Source of the DNA: Pseudeuparius sepicola
Lineage: Eukaryota > Arthropoda > Insecta > Coleoptera > Anthribidae
Assembly: GCA_963920635.1 (NCBI GenBank)
Contig: OY987298.1
Span: forward strand, 148,588,257-148,652,256
Reading direction: 5' to 3'
DNA length: 64,000 nt
Below the pieces are notes generated by a model that saw only the letters and a program-made list of their open reading frames with translations, did no database searches and had not been told where the DNA came from. Within the stretch, counting starts at the first letter, position 1; each line of letters starts with the position of its first letter. This document shows, piece after piece, positions 33,759 through 45,363 of the stretch. Made by a program: the position numbers and the translations under genes.

Positions 33759-34172
33759 TTAGTTGCCTTTATTATTGGGTTTATTATGTTGACTGGTAAA
33801 CCATGACAAAATGTTCTTTCTGCTTCTTTTGTCATGGAAATTATACATTTGTTTGAGTGAGGCATAAGTAGATTTTGACAAATACAAGTGTTTTCGATTT
33901 TCAGGCATTCTTCGTGTGCGAACTGTTGTTGGCCTGAGCCAAGTATACCTAAGGCGGGAGTGACTTAGGATAACAATTGAATTTTTAATAGGAATGGCAA
34001 ATACAATTTTATCATTATTAAAGTTTACTTGAATTCCAGCAAGCTGATAATAAGAAATTACATTTTTTAATTTCAAAATAGGTTCAATGGAATAGAGATT
34101 TATTAAATATTTTATATAAAGCGTAACGCACCAGCCGTCGGCTTTGAAAGAATGGAGGGATTCTGCATACAT
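33759..34172 (-). pseudogene. Env-like relic, array unit 1
   Basis: 137 codons. The first 20 or so derive from B-type flank sequence. The middle resembles the end of an insect errantivirus/Baculo-F-type envelope ectodomain (YY then IVFAIP block). The expected Cys-rich block is out of frame because this unit keeps the 73-bp segment. Chimeric and not a functional gene. Confidence 0.45.
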
Positions 34173-34817
34173 GCACCATCTATTATTAAGGTGAACAAAA
34201 TTTGATATACATATAATATGTTACCTGCCCCGCTGTCCCTCCCGTCCCACGAAATGGTGATTATTTAAAAATAAAAAATTCAGATTGGGGTAGTTATCAA
34301 AACATTGCATTTGCTCTATGGTATACAGAAAAAAATTGAACGTCAAATTTTGAATCCTAGCCATGCCCCTGGGCGCAACCCTAAAAAAACGACTTATTTT
34401 TTATTTGGGTCAGTTACTATAACGAAATAAAAAAACGATTTTTAAAAATTTATACTAACAGTTAGGCAGAGACAATGATTCATGCTACAGATCAGGCAGA
34501 ACTAATTAGAATATTTTAAGTTCAAAGCTATATAGTAACATTATCAGCACTTTCACGTGAAAGGGGTCCATTCTTCTTAGGGATATAACTCCTACCTTCT
34601 TAAAGGTTTCACTCGTAGATAATCGATGAAGTTTAAATCATTTATTTCAATTTCTGGCAAGGTGAATGGTTTTCCTTTAATTTCCTTATTTTTATTAATG
34701 AATTGGAAGTCTTTGGTTTTCATTCCGCAATTTTCTGGTAAATATATTAAATTTAGTTCATTGCTAATTTAGATTTCTTCTTTCTGGAATGACATTATGG
34801 CACTAACATATTCGCTG

Positions 34818-35231
34818 TTAGTTGCCTTTATTATTGGGTTTATTATGTTGACTGGTAAACCATGACAAAATGTTCTTTCTGCTTCTTTTGTCATGGAAAT
34901 TATACATTTGTTTGAGTGAGGCATAAGTAGATTTTGACAAATACAAGTGTTTTCGATTTTCAGGCATTCTTCGTGTGCGAACTGTTGTTGGCCTGAGCCA
35001 AGTATACCTAAGGCGGGAGTGACTTAGGATAACAATTGAATTTTTAATAGGAATGGCAAATACAATTTTATCATTATTAAAGTTTACTTGAATTCCAGCA
35101 AGCTGATAATAAGAAATTACATTTTTAAATTTCAAAATAGGTTCAATGGAATAGAGATTTATTAAATATTTTATATAAAGCGTAACGCACCAGCCGTCGG
35201 CTTTGAAAGAATGGAGGGATTCTGCATACAT
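34818..35231 (-). pseudogene. Env-like relic, array unit 2
   Basis: Same as unit 1, with one Leu-to-Phe difference. Confidence 0.45.
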
Positions 35232-35827
35232 GCACCATCTATTATTAAGGTGAACAAAATTTGATATACATATAATATGTTACCTGCCCCGCTGTCCCTC
35301 CCGTCCCACGAAATGGTGATTATTTAAAAATAAAAAATTCAGATTGGGGTAGTTATCAAAACATTGCATTTGCTCTATGGTATACAGAAAAAAATTGAAC
35401 GTCAAATTTTGAATCCTAGCCATAACCCTGGGCGCAACCCTAAAAAAACGACTTATTTTTTATTTGGGTCAGTTACTATAACGAAATGAAAAAACGATTT
35501 TTAAAAATTTATACTAACAGTTAGGCAGAGACAATGATTCATGCTACAGATCAGGCAGAACTAATTAGAATATTTTAAGTTCAAAGCTATATAGTAACAT
35601 TATCAGCACTTTCACGTGAAAGGGGTCCATTCTTCTTAGGGATATAACTCCTACCTTCTTAAAGGTTTCACTCGTAGATAATCGATGAAGTTTAAATCAT
35701 TTATTTCAATTTCTGGCAAGGTGAATGGTTTTCCTTTAATTTCCTTATTTTTATTAATGAATTGGAAGTCTTTGGTTTTTATTCCGCAATTTTCTGGTAA
35801 ATATATTAAATTTAGTTCATTGCTAAT

Positions 35828-36217
35828 TTAGATTTCTTCTTTCTGGAATGACATTATAGCACTAACATATTCGCTGTTAGTTGCCTTTATTATTGGGTTT
35901 ATTATGTAGACTGGTAAACCATGACAAAATGTTCTTTCTGCTTCTTTTGTCATGGAAATTATACATTTGTTTGAGTGAGGCATAAGTAGATTTTGACAAA
36001 TACAAGTGTTTTCGACTTTCAGGCATTCTTCGTGTGGAATGGCAAATACAATTTTATCATTATTAAAGTTTACTTGAATTCCAGCAAGCTGATAATAAGA
36101 AATTACATTTTTAAATTTCAAAATAGGTTCAATGGAATAGAGATTTATTAAATATTTTATATAAAGCGTAACGCACCAGCCGTCGGCTTTGAAAGAATGG
36201 AGGGATTCTGCATACAT
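35828..36217 (-). pseudogene. Env-like relic, array unit 3
   Basis: 129 codons. The 73-bp deletion brings the IVFAIP block into frame with a Cys-rich block (EECLKVENTCIC, then two more Cys), as expected of insect retroviral Env ectodomains. No signal peptide, furin site, fusion peptide or membrane anchor is present, so it is a fragment. Confidence 0.5.
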
Positions 36218-36813
36218 GCACCATCTATTATTAAGGTGAACAAAATTTGATATACATATAATATGTTACCTGCCCCGCTGTCCCTCCCGTCCCACGAAAT
36301 GGTGATTATTTAAAAATAAAAAATTCAGATTGGGGTAGTTATCAAAACATTGCATTTGCTCTATGGTATACAGAAAAAAATTGAACGTCAAATTTTGAAT
36401 CCTAGCCATAACCCTGGGCGCAACCCTAAAAAAACGACTTATTTTTTATTTGGGTCAGTTACTATAACGAAATGAAAAAACGATTTTTAAAAATTTATAC
36501 TAACAGTTAGGCAGAGACAATGATTCATGCTACAGATCAGGCAGAACTAATTAGAATATTTTAAGTTCAAAGCTATATAGTAACATTATCAGCACTTTCA
36601 CGTGAAAGGGGTCCATTCTTCTTAGGGATATAACTCCTACCTTCTTAAAGGTTTCACTCGTAGATAATCGATGAAGTTTAAATCATTTATTTCAATTTCT
36701 GGCAAGGTGAATGGTTTTCCTTTAATTTCCTTATTTTTATTAATGAATTGGAAGTCTTTGGTTTTTATTCCGCAATTTTCTGGTAAATATATTAAATTTA
36801 GTTCATTGCTAAT

Positions 36814-37203
36814 TTAGATTTCTTCTTTCTGGAATGACATTATAGCACTAACATATTCGCTGTTAGTTGCCTTTATTATTGGGTTTATTATGTAGACTGG
36901 TAAACCATGACAAAATGTTCTTTCTGCTTCTTTTGTCATGGAAATTATACATTTGTTTGAGTGAGGCATAAGTAGATTTTGACAAATACAAGTGTTTTCG
37001 ACTTTCAGGCATTCTTCGTGTGGAATGGCAAATACAATTTTATCATTATTAAAGTTTACTTGAATTCCAGCAAGCTGATAATAAGAAATTACATTTTTAA
37101 ATTTCAAAATAGGTTCAATGGAATAGAGATTTATTAAATATTTTATATAAAGCGTAACGCACCAGCCGTCGGCTTTGAAAGAATGGAGGGATTCTGCATA
37201 CAT
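36814..37203 (-). pseudogene. Env-like relic, array unit 4
   Basis: Protein identical to unit 3, showing very recent duplication. Confidence 0.5.
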
Positions 37204-37798
37204 GCACCATCTATTATTAAGGTGAACAAAATTTGATATACATATAATATGTTACCTGCCCCGCTGTCCCTCTCGTCCCACGAAATGGTGATTATTTAAA
37301 AATAAAAAATTCAGATTGGGGTAGTTATCAAAACATTGCATTTGCTCTATGGTATACAGAAAAAAATTGAACGTCAAATTTTGAATCCTAGCCATAACCC
37401 TGGGCGCAACCCTAAAAAAACGACTTATTTTTTATTTGGGTCAGTTACTATAACGAAATGAAAAAACGATTTTTAAAAATTTATACTAACAGTTAGGCAG
37501 AGACAATGATTCATGCTACAGATCAGGCAGAACTAATTAGAATATTTTAAGTTCAAAGCTATATAGTAACATTATCAGCACTTTCACGTGAAAGGGGTCC
37601 ATTCTTCTTAGGGATATAACTCCTACCTTCTTAAAGGTTTCACTCGTAGATAATCGATGAAGTTTAAATCATTTATTTCAATTTCTGGCAAGGTGAATGG
37701 TTTTCCTTTAATTTCCTTATTTTTATTAATGAATTGGAAGTCTTTGGTTTTTATTCCGCAATTTTCTGGTAAATATATTAATTTAGTTCATTGCTAAT

Positions 37799-38092
37799 TT
37801 AGATTTCTTCTTTCTGGAATGACATTATGGCACTAACATATTCGCTGTTAGTTGCCTTTATTATTGGGTTTATTATGTTGACTGGTAAACCATGACAAAA
37901 TGTTCTTTCTGCTTCTTTTGTCATGGAAATTATACATTTGTTTGAGTGAGGCATAAGTAGATTTTGACAAATACAAGTGTTTTCGACTTTCAGGCATTCT
38001 TCGTGTGGAATGGCAAATACAATTTTATCATTATTAAAGTTTACTTGAATTCCAGCAAGCTGATAATAAGAAATTACATTTTTTAATTTCAA
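37799..38092 (-). pseudogene. Env-like relic, array unit 5
   Basis: 97 codons. It lacks the B-flank start because the array ends nearby. One Tyr-to-Asn difference from units 3-4. Confidence 0.5.
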
Positions 38093-38142
38093 AATAGGTT
38101 CAATGGAATAGAGATTTATTAAATATTTTATATAAAGCGTAA

Positions 38143-38521
38143 TTACTGTGAAGCAGAGACTATTGAACTATGTAAAGTATATTTCCTGCTCCCTGCCCCG
38201 TAAGTTCACTTTACATACTCGCCAACAGGCCCGAAAGCAAAAGTCAAATGTACGATTTGCTCTATTACTCTGGTTGCTAGCTGCGAAAGTGGTTGCTAGG
38301 TACAAAAAGTATTGCTTAGCAACCCTTACGCAGCAAGGACCTTAAAACCATTAATAAAATATATGTAGCAATGCCAATCTTGCGTCAATTTTAATAGGTT
38401 TCACAACAATCGTTTTACAAACTGGTTTTAAAGAACACGAATTATACCAAATAAAACTTAATAATTTAGATGTTTCTCTGGCATCAAATAAGAGCCGCAT
38501 AACAGAACAAATTTGACAAGC
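38143..38521. other. No recognised feature
   Basis: Includes a small direct repeat of GGTTGCTAG near 38270. No supported gene. Confidence 0.4.
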
Positions 38522-38600
38522 ACCGCGGTACCGGTGGGGTAAGAGTACTCGATTAGTAATTCGTAGATCCATGGTTCAAATCCCATTCAAAGCTCAACAT
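38522..38600 (+). repeat. tRNA-related SINE-like segment
   Basis: A box-A-like stretch (TACCGGTGGGGTAAGAG) is followed about 40 bases later by a good box B (GGTTCAAATCC). The acceptor stem does not pair, so it is not a functional tRNA. It is likely the head of a SINE or a decayed tRNA copy. Confidence 0.45.
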
Positions 38601-38827
38601 TTTTTATTTATTTTTTATTATCGCTGCATTCTGCCTCTTATATTTATCACTGATTATCATTTTTAGTAATTGAACAAAGGCTATTTTGAAGATCATTATT
38701 ACTCACAATCTACTCCATATGTATTTAGAGCTTTATTCAAAGTACCTATAACTTGAAATTTTCGGTAGCAGGAAAAATGTAATACATTGCACGATGCGTA
38801 AGCTCTTTTTTAGCCTTGGAGGTACTT
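38601..38827. other. No recognised feature
   Basis: AT-rich. A hairpin around GACCGAGGCTCGCG...CCTCGGTC begins at the right end. Confidence 0.4.
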
Positions 38828-39079
38828 TTAATGACCGAGGCTCGCGTTGCCTCGGTCTTTAAACAACCTCCTCGGCCAAAAAAGTGCACTTACGCATCTG
38901 GCAATGTAAATAACTATAGTTTTGCGAACATGATCACACAAGTTATCTGGAAAAATTATTAGATTTTGATAATTAGGAATAGTTTGATCTGAAATATTTT
39001 GTGCTTGTAAATAGGCTGAAATATCATTAATAGTTTTATTAATATTTTGAAGGGCATAAATTGATTTTTCATATACCAA
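38828..39079 (-). pseudogene. Env-like N-terminal relic
   Basis: A minus-strand frame with an Asn/Ile-rich helical stretch (INKTINDISAYLQAQNI), upstream of the array's Env-like region and in the right order. It may be the heptad-like part of the same envelope relic. The match is weak and the last third is unrelated sequence. Confidence 0.3.
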
Positions 39080-40059
39080 AAAGCCATTTTGAAGCTTTAC
39101 CTACTACATTATTTATTAAGCCTCTTTTATTCCTATTATGTACCTACATTTTAGCTTTGATTTTTAGCCCTGCCCGAATCTATTACCTGAAAGGGGCGCA
39201 GCTAAACTTTAACGCATGGCGTCCAGTTTTTTTCTGTGTAATTTAGTGTATCCAGTGTAATTTAGTAACTATCCCTAGCGACTTTTATTATTTTTAAAAA
39301 ACACCCCTTAAAGGGCAGAGACAAATTTGGTGGCGACTGAAAAATATGAAAGTGGCTCAAGAGTAAAGTACTTTCCAAAATATTAAAAAACGTTATTAAT
39401 ACAAGTTGCTTAGAATTGAGGGAAGGTGTCAAAAATGTGGTTTCAAAACTTTTTCCGACCTCTGAGAAAACGGGATAGGTAGGTACTGCAGAGGTAATCG
39501 AAATTAATTCTGATTTTTTGTATCCATTTAAAAATTAATATCAAAATTTTTTCAACAAATTTTAATTAATCATTAATTATCTCTAGATGGCATTGTGGTG
39601 AAGAGAATTTTCATTGACGGGATCTTTGCCTATAAACAAATAGTTCTAAAAGGCATTGGTTTTAAAGATATCACACTTGAGAAGTAATATTAATTTGTTA
39701 AATACAACGAATTTTTATTTTAAAATATAAATGTTAGGTGCAAAAGAAAATAAAAAACAGTGTTCGGAATATTAAAAAATTATCATTACCAATTTGTTGT
39801 TTGTATATTAAATAAATTACAAACAACCCAAATACATAATAATATGATTAATGATAGAAAAGTTAACATAGGTCTGGTATGCTACTCTATAATCTCTATA
39901 ATACTGAACATATTTATATGTAAAACAGAAATCTATTTATAATGTATTTTCCTCTCATAATAAAACATTGCTTTTTCCAGTTTAATATGAAAATAGGTGG
40001 TATTTTTCTATATTTTTTTCATTTACTTTAACCCTGATGGTGAAACAACTTTGTGTCTC
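39080..40059. other. A-type conserved intron/intergenic block
   Basis: From about 39340 it matches the other A blocks (AAAGTGGCTCAAGAGTAAAG, TCTATAATCTCTATAATAC). Left of that, nothing recognised. Confidence 0.55.
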
Positions 40060-40293
40060 AAATTTTCAGGTTTGGTCCCTTTTGTCAAATGAACTATATG
40101 AACATTTTGATCAGCTAGACTTTACAACATCAACATCTTGATGAACATTTGCTTGGTGTATCTTAAGTGAATAATGAGATTTGCATTCAAATGGGCACTT
40201 TCCGCATTTGAAGAGAGAGATTCCCCTATGCACTACCTTCTTATGAGTGGTCACATACCTTTGAGATTTGAACTAAATTAACATTTTGAGCAT
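40060..40293 (-). pseudogene. Vestigial fingers after the 40294 stop
   Basis: At least two A-type fingers are readable (plus-strand GGGCACTTTCCGCATTTGAA, ACATTTTGATCAGC) but split by stops. Shared with 18291-18513 and 27421-27614. Confidence 0.65.
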
Positions 40294-40831
40294 TTAAATA
40301 GTCAAATGTTTGGTTTTTTCGTGTCTTATAACGCTACGTTTCTCAAATGAACTATATGAACATTTTGAGCAGCTGAACTTCACAACATCAACATCCTGAT
40401 GAACATTTGCCCGGTGTGCCTTAAGTGAATGATGAGATTTGCTTTCAAATGAGCACTTTCTGCATTTGAAAAGAGAGATTCCCTCATGCACTGCCTTCTC
40501 ATGATTGGTGACATTTTTTTTTCGTGTTGCACTATATGAACATTTTGAGCAGTTAAATTTGCCTTTGTCAATATTGAATTTGTGCTCCTTTATAGGTATA
40601 TGACCACCATGTACTTCATTGCCGTGATCCATTAACTTTCCTCTTATGAAAGAAGTGTATAAGCACATGGAGCACCCGAACTTGACAACATCACTGTCTT
40701 GATCTGCATCCTCATGGCTTACTGGTTTGGGTCCTGTCAACATCTGCCCGCTGAATGAACCACCGGAACATGTTTGATTGCTTGGATGCTCGAATGTTCC
40801 TTCAGTGATGGTGTCGATATCAAACTCAAAA
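40294..40831 (-). CDS. A-type zinc-finger exon, 4 fingers (shortest)
   Basis: 178 residues in phase 2 from a GTATTTCAG acceptor (AG 40833-40832). It opens FEFDIDTITEGTFEHPSN, and an intact first finger follows (CSMCLYTSFIRGK). A spacer leads into CSKCSYSATRKKN, then one constant and one variable finger (SFEKRSVIR) ending HEKTKHLTI. Compared with 27615-28407 a two-finger module is absent. All ligands are present. The first finger here is what 3558-4503 and 5748-6909 have lost. Confidence 0.9.
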
Positions 40832-41199
40832 CTGAAATACAGTAAATTAATAATCAAAAATAAAACTCGACTTAACAGCTAAAAATTGCTATGGAAATTA
40901 AAAGTGAAAATTCCAATAAAACTATCATCAGAAGTGTTATTCATTTATTAGTTTTAAAACGTGTAAAACATATTCAGTACAATCTTTTAATATGCTTTAA
41001 ATTATCAAAATACATATTTCTGACTTTGTTTCAATTTGAAACGTGAGATTATAATACTCCAATATCATCTGTATTTTAATAAACAGCATAAAACCCATAG
41101 CAAACGAGATATTTGCAATGTTTAGTTGCAAGTTTTAGGGTGCCAAAATAAAGGTTTATACAAGTTTATAGCTGACTATCTCTCATTCCGAGGTGAAAC
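40832..41199. other. Intron/intergenic sequence
   Basis: The left part matches 28408-28620. No gene. Confidence 0.45.
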
Positions 41200-41761
41200 C
41201 CCTAATATTCCTGGACTAATACGTTTTTGATGGATTGTGCATGTTTTCCCCCTTGATACAAATCAAATAATTTCCACATAAGGCAGATTGCTAAGGTCCT
41301 ATATATTAAGAAATTAATGCTACATATCGTCTGTTCAATGAAAGTTAATCGCAATGCAGCAGCTGTCGGCTTTGGAAGAATGAAGGGATTCTGCATACAT
41401 GCACAATCTATTATTAAGATGAACAAAATTCGATATCCATGTATGCTACATGCCAAGCAGCCTTTTATTGTCGTATTCCGTATTCTCTGTGGTAAAAGGG
41501 TCGACTGAGTTCTGGTATTATGCTCACAAATGTTCTTGTGCCATGTGAAACTTTCAATATTTAGGCTTATTCATAGCAATGGAGATATCCATAGAACATT
41601 CTACTCGTTTAACTTCTTTATTTTTAGTTCCACATCTCTATGTGAGAAGATTATTCCACTATGTACTAACGCCTTCTACAAAAAAAGCAGCAATCGGCAA
41701 CTTTTTAATTTTTCAATAACTGGGCTCTTGAATAGCCAGCTGCATGATGTTATGTCTATCA
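41200..41761 (-). other. B-type 3' UTR / flank with poly(A) signal
   Basis: Most complete copy of the B downstream block, with AATAAA on the minus strand at 41622-41617, about 140 bases past the stop. The small ORFs in it are not conserved in reading frame. Confidence 0.65.
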
Positions 41762-43106
41762 TTACGTAGGTTTGGGTCCCTTGTCATTTTTTAAGATGCT
41801 GTGAACTTTCGATACATGCACCTTTAAATACCTTTTATTGTAAGTAACATAATCACATTCGGAGCATTGAAAAGGTAGAATAGAAGTGTCACCATGAACC
41901 ATAGCTTGGTGTGCCTCGAGTGTCCACTTCTCATTAGATTGGAATGAGCACTTTTCGCAACTATACTTAAAAGCTCCTTCATGAACATTTAACTCATGCT
42001 TATTTAGGTTTCCTCGCCTGTAGGATGTATAAATACATTTAGCACATTTGAACGGTGCAACAGAAGTGTCACTATGAATCTCAGCTTGGTGCGTATAAAT
42101 TGACCTCTTGTCATTAGCTTTGAATAAGCACTTTTTACAACTAAACTTAAGAATACCATTATGAACTACCATCTCATGCCTATTTACGTCTGCTCGTGTG
42201 TAGGATGTATAATTGCATTTAGCACATTTAAATGGAGTAATAGAAATGTTCCCATGAACCTTAGCTTTGTGCGCATTGAGTGTCCTCTTGTCATTAGTTT
42301 TGAATGAGCACTTTTCACAACTATACTTAAGAATTCCTTCGTGAACTTTTAACTCATGCTTATTTAGGTTTCCTCGCCTGTAGGATGTATAACTACATTT
42401 AGCACATTTAAATGGAGTAATAGAAATATCCCCGTGATCCTTAGCTTGGTGTGCATTGAGTGTCCTCTTGTCATTTGTTTTGAATGAGCACTTTTCACAA
42501 CTATACTTAACAATTCCTTCATGAACTCTCATTTCATGCTGATTTAAGTCTGCTTGTCTGTAGGATGTATAATTGCATTTGGAGCATTTAAACAGACTAA
42601 CAGAAATGTCTCCATGAACCTTAGCTTGGTGTGTTGTGAGTGTGCTCTTGTAATTAGTTTTGAATGGGCACTTTTCACAACTAAACCTAAAAATTCCGTT
42701 GTGAATCATTTCATGCAAATTTAGGTCTGTTCGTTGGTAACATGTGTAATTGCATTTAGAGCATTTAAATTGTGTAACAGAAGTGGCCCCATGAACCTTA
42801 GCTTGGTGTGCATTAATTGTGCTCTTGTGATTAGATCTGAATAAGCACTTTTCACAACTGTACTTAAGAATTCCTTCATGAACTCTCATTTCATGCTGAT
42901 TTAATTCTGCTTGTCTGTAGGATGTATAATTGCATTTGGAGCATTTAAACAGACTAACAGAACTGTCCCCATGAACCTTAGCTTGGTGTGCATTGAGTGT
43001 GCTCTTGTAGTTAGTTTTGAATGGGCACTTTTCACAACTAAACCTAAAATTTCCGTTGTGAATCATTTCGTGCAAATTTATGTCTGTTCGTTGGTAATCC
43101 ATGTCC
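41762..43106 (-). CDS. B-type C2H2 zinc-finger terminal exon, 14 fingers
   Basis: 447 residues in phase 2 from a TTATTTCAG acceptor (AG 43108-43107). The DLDT leader, degenerate finger and spacer are missing: after the junction the frame goes DMDYQRTDINLHEM, that is, straight into the second half of a variable finger. An in-frame deletion kept the acceptor and phase. Fourteen complete fingers follow, alternating constant and variable types. The first module (NFRFSCEKC ... YRQAELNQH ... YQRTDLNLH) is repeated twice almost exactly, so the extra fingers come from internal duplication. The tail KNDKGPKPT is shared. Confidence 0.92.
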
Positions 43107-43424
43107 CTGAAATAAAAAAAATATATTGTAATTACTGTAGCGCTATTGATCAATAAAAAAAATAGGTCTCATGTAATCAAAGAGTTGGGTAAGTACAAAC
43201 AAATAGCAAATTAATTAAATATAAAAATAATAGTTCAAAGTATCAGCTTGGGATTGTAATCACATATTTTACTGGTTAAAACCATTGTAATTGAAAAAAA
43301 GGCTACGAAGCAATAATTGAAAAATAAAAAAAAACTCCAATTGGCTTAGGTCTGCACACAATTGGTTGGCATATTATGTAACAAAGTAAAAACTGCCCAA
43401 AAATAATTTCTGTTAAGCAGTTTA
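43107..43424. other. B-type upstream intron
   Basis: The pyrimidine tract next to the acceptor is conserved; the rest is unrelated to other B introns. No gene. Confidence 0.45.
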
Positions 43425-44084
43425 TTAAAAACTATATAGCATACATTGGTCTGGATTGAAAATTACAAAAATTCCACAATAAATGTTTTTGTTTAGTTTT
43501 TTATTATAGTGAATTGTCTCATTCACTGGTATGTTTTGTGCCGCTGGTTTCGTGAATGCTGACGATTTATTCACTTTTAATGAGCACTTGTCACAACTAG
43601 TCTCAAAAATTTCTTTGCAAACTGCCTTGTGCACTTTGAAACGTGTTTGTCTCACGTGACATAATCAGATGTGGATCATTTAAATGGAGCAACAGAAATG
43701 TCCCCATGAACCCTTAGCTTGGTGCACATTGAGTGTCCTGTTGTCATTAGCTCGGAATGAACAATTTTCACAACTATACTTAAGAATTTCTTCATGCTCT
43801 TTTGACTTGTGCCTTTTTACACTTATTGTATGGTAAGAGTAAGAAGTATAGTCACATCTGGAGCATTTCCTACTGTCCACATGTAGTGATGTCACTGACT
43901 GAATTTTCACAAAATTGAGGAGACAATCTGCCCTTTGCAAGATGTGGGTGATTCCTTGCCTCATGTACTACAATATCTGGTTTGGAGCACTTTTATTCCT
44001 CAATGATTACATGCATGTTCAATAAGACTGTATTGAATGTATTCAATGGACAATGTTTGCAGTGATGGGTCCAAACCCAAATTC
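43425..44084 (-). pseudogene. B-type zinc-finger pseudogene with retained acceptor
   Basis: A TTATTTTCAG acceptor (AG 44086-44085) opens NLGLDPSLQTLSIEY in the same phase 2, but TGA follows within about 20 codons. The leader, spacer and parts of about four fingers remain in different frames (LLNFVKI, CSRCDYTSYSY, CENCSFRANDN, CDKCSLKVNKS). It retains the consensus splice site, which supports the shared exon structure. Confidence 0.85.
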
Positions 44085-44839
44085 CTGAAAATAAATTATT
44101 GTACTTACGTAAAACTACTAGTTGATAGAGAAAACCAAAATATATCTTATACAATCAGAGTATTAGGTAAGTACCTCTGTACAGTCATTATCAATTTTAA
44201 TATTTGACATAGGTAAGACACTTCCTGTTGGAGACACACATCTTTTAATGGTTAAAACTTTAACAAAATCTTGCTGGTTAATAATTGAAAATTATTTTAA
44301 AAAACTTTAAATGTTTTAAGGATAAGTAAAAAAATAAATTATGTTGGACACTATATTAAAGACCCCGAGCATGACGTCATATTTCATTGTTGTTTGCGGA
44401 CTGGAATGGCGCTACTCGACGAAAAAAAGTGACTTATGTTATAGGGGGGTATTCTGTGGTTATAGGCATGTCAGTTTCTGATGTTTAAAATGTAGCATAT
44501 TTTAAATATCCAGCTTTATTACCATTCACGTTCTTTTTACAGTAACGAATTTTCTTTGCGGTCAATATTTCGCAGTTTTATCATATTAACAAAGTTGTGA
44601 TAGGTAGATTTGTTTGTGAAAACATTAAATTTCCACGCACATGAAAAAAAGCGTACACGCAGATATTTACTTGAATTACAAAAGAATAAACACTATTTTG
44701 GAATTATGGTATGATCTATTTAACCATTTAAGAAGTAAGGATTGTAGATATTATATTTTGGAAGAGTATTTTGTAATGTATTCTGACATTTTCATGCACC
44801 ATTTTTACAGGTGGCCACTTCTTGTGTAACAGTTTAATG
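44085..44839. other. No recognised feature
   Basis: Unique AT-rich sequence with a TGACGTCA palindrome at about 44371. It ends at the GTTTAATG target duplication. Confidence 0.4.
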
Positions 44840-45363
44840 CAGGGACTCTTTAAAGTAAGGGGACCCAGCATTATACTTTCCAAAGTGAGGCCTATTCTTT
44901 CATCATTCTAATGGTATCAGTGATGCCAAGTATGCCATTTTATTGGAGAATCTATGAATATAACAGGTACTTTGATTGTTAGTAAAAAATAATAATGGTT
45001 TCCATGATTTCTAAAAATTAGACTTGACAATGTTGTGTCTACAAGTGAAGAATATGGGAACTGTCAAATGAAACAAATTTATTATGACCGCATTACCTTT
45101 AATTGACACACCTGAGTATCTGGAAGTTAGAAAACTTAAAAATTGTGATTATGATGGGAAATATTTTGCCTCCTTTAGAATCTATGGCACTGGCATGTCA
45201 CATAAAACCTGATGGCAGTTGGACACTGACATATATCATAACCTTGTACCAGCCCCCTTGTGGTCTCTTGGAGTCTACAGAACACAAACTTCCCCTCAAG
45301 GCTTCACTTTTCCTATGTGATAGACTGTGACATGCTGGGTACCCTTATTTTAAAGAGTCCCTG
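44840..45363. mobile_element. hAT-type non-autonomous element, 8-bp target duplication
   Basis: The termini CAGGGACTCTTTAAA and TTTAAAGAGTCCCTG begin a terminal inverted repeat of about 40 bp. GTTTAATG is duplicated exactly at 44832-44839 and 45364-45371. The paralogous sequence at 53062-53069 has a single GTTTAATG followed by the same downstream sequence, which is the empty site. 8-bp duplication and CAGGG ends are typical of hAT. No transposase; the internal ORF at 45103-45330 is not recognised. Confidence 0.92.

Larger units (their letters stand above)
33195..38142. repeat. Five-copy tandem array of about 1 kb units
   Basis: Unit starts, marked by CGCTGTCCCTCCCGTCCCAC or a variant, fall at 33195, 34231, 35290, 36276 and 37262, spaced 1036, 1059, 986 and 986 bases. 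Units 3-5 lack a 73-bp segment of units 1-2, and unit 5 is cut at about 38142. Each unit joins B-exon upstream intron, an Env-like relic (minus strand) and the B-exon downstream flank (GCCGTCGGCTTTGAAAG, ATGCACCATCTATTATTAAG). The copies are nearly identical. Unit 3 and 4 variants show the array grew by stepwise unequal exchange. Confidence 0.93.

Noticed and set aside
44365..44380. TGACGTCA as a CRE promoter
   Set aside because: A lone palindrome with no nearby gene start; chance occurrence cannot be excluded.
45103..45330. ORF inside the hAT-like element as a transposase remnant
   Set aside because: Too short, with no hAT dimerisation or DDE motif.
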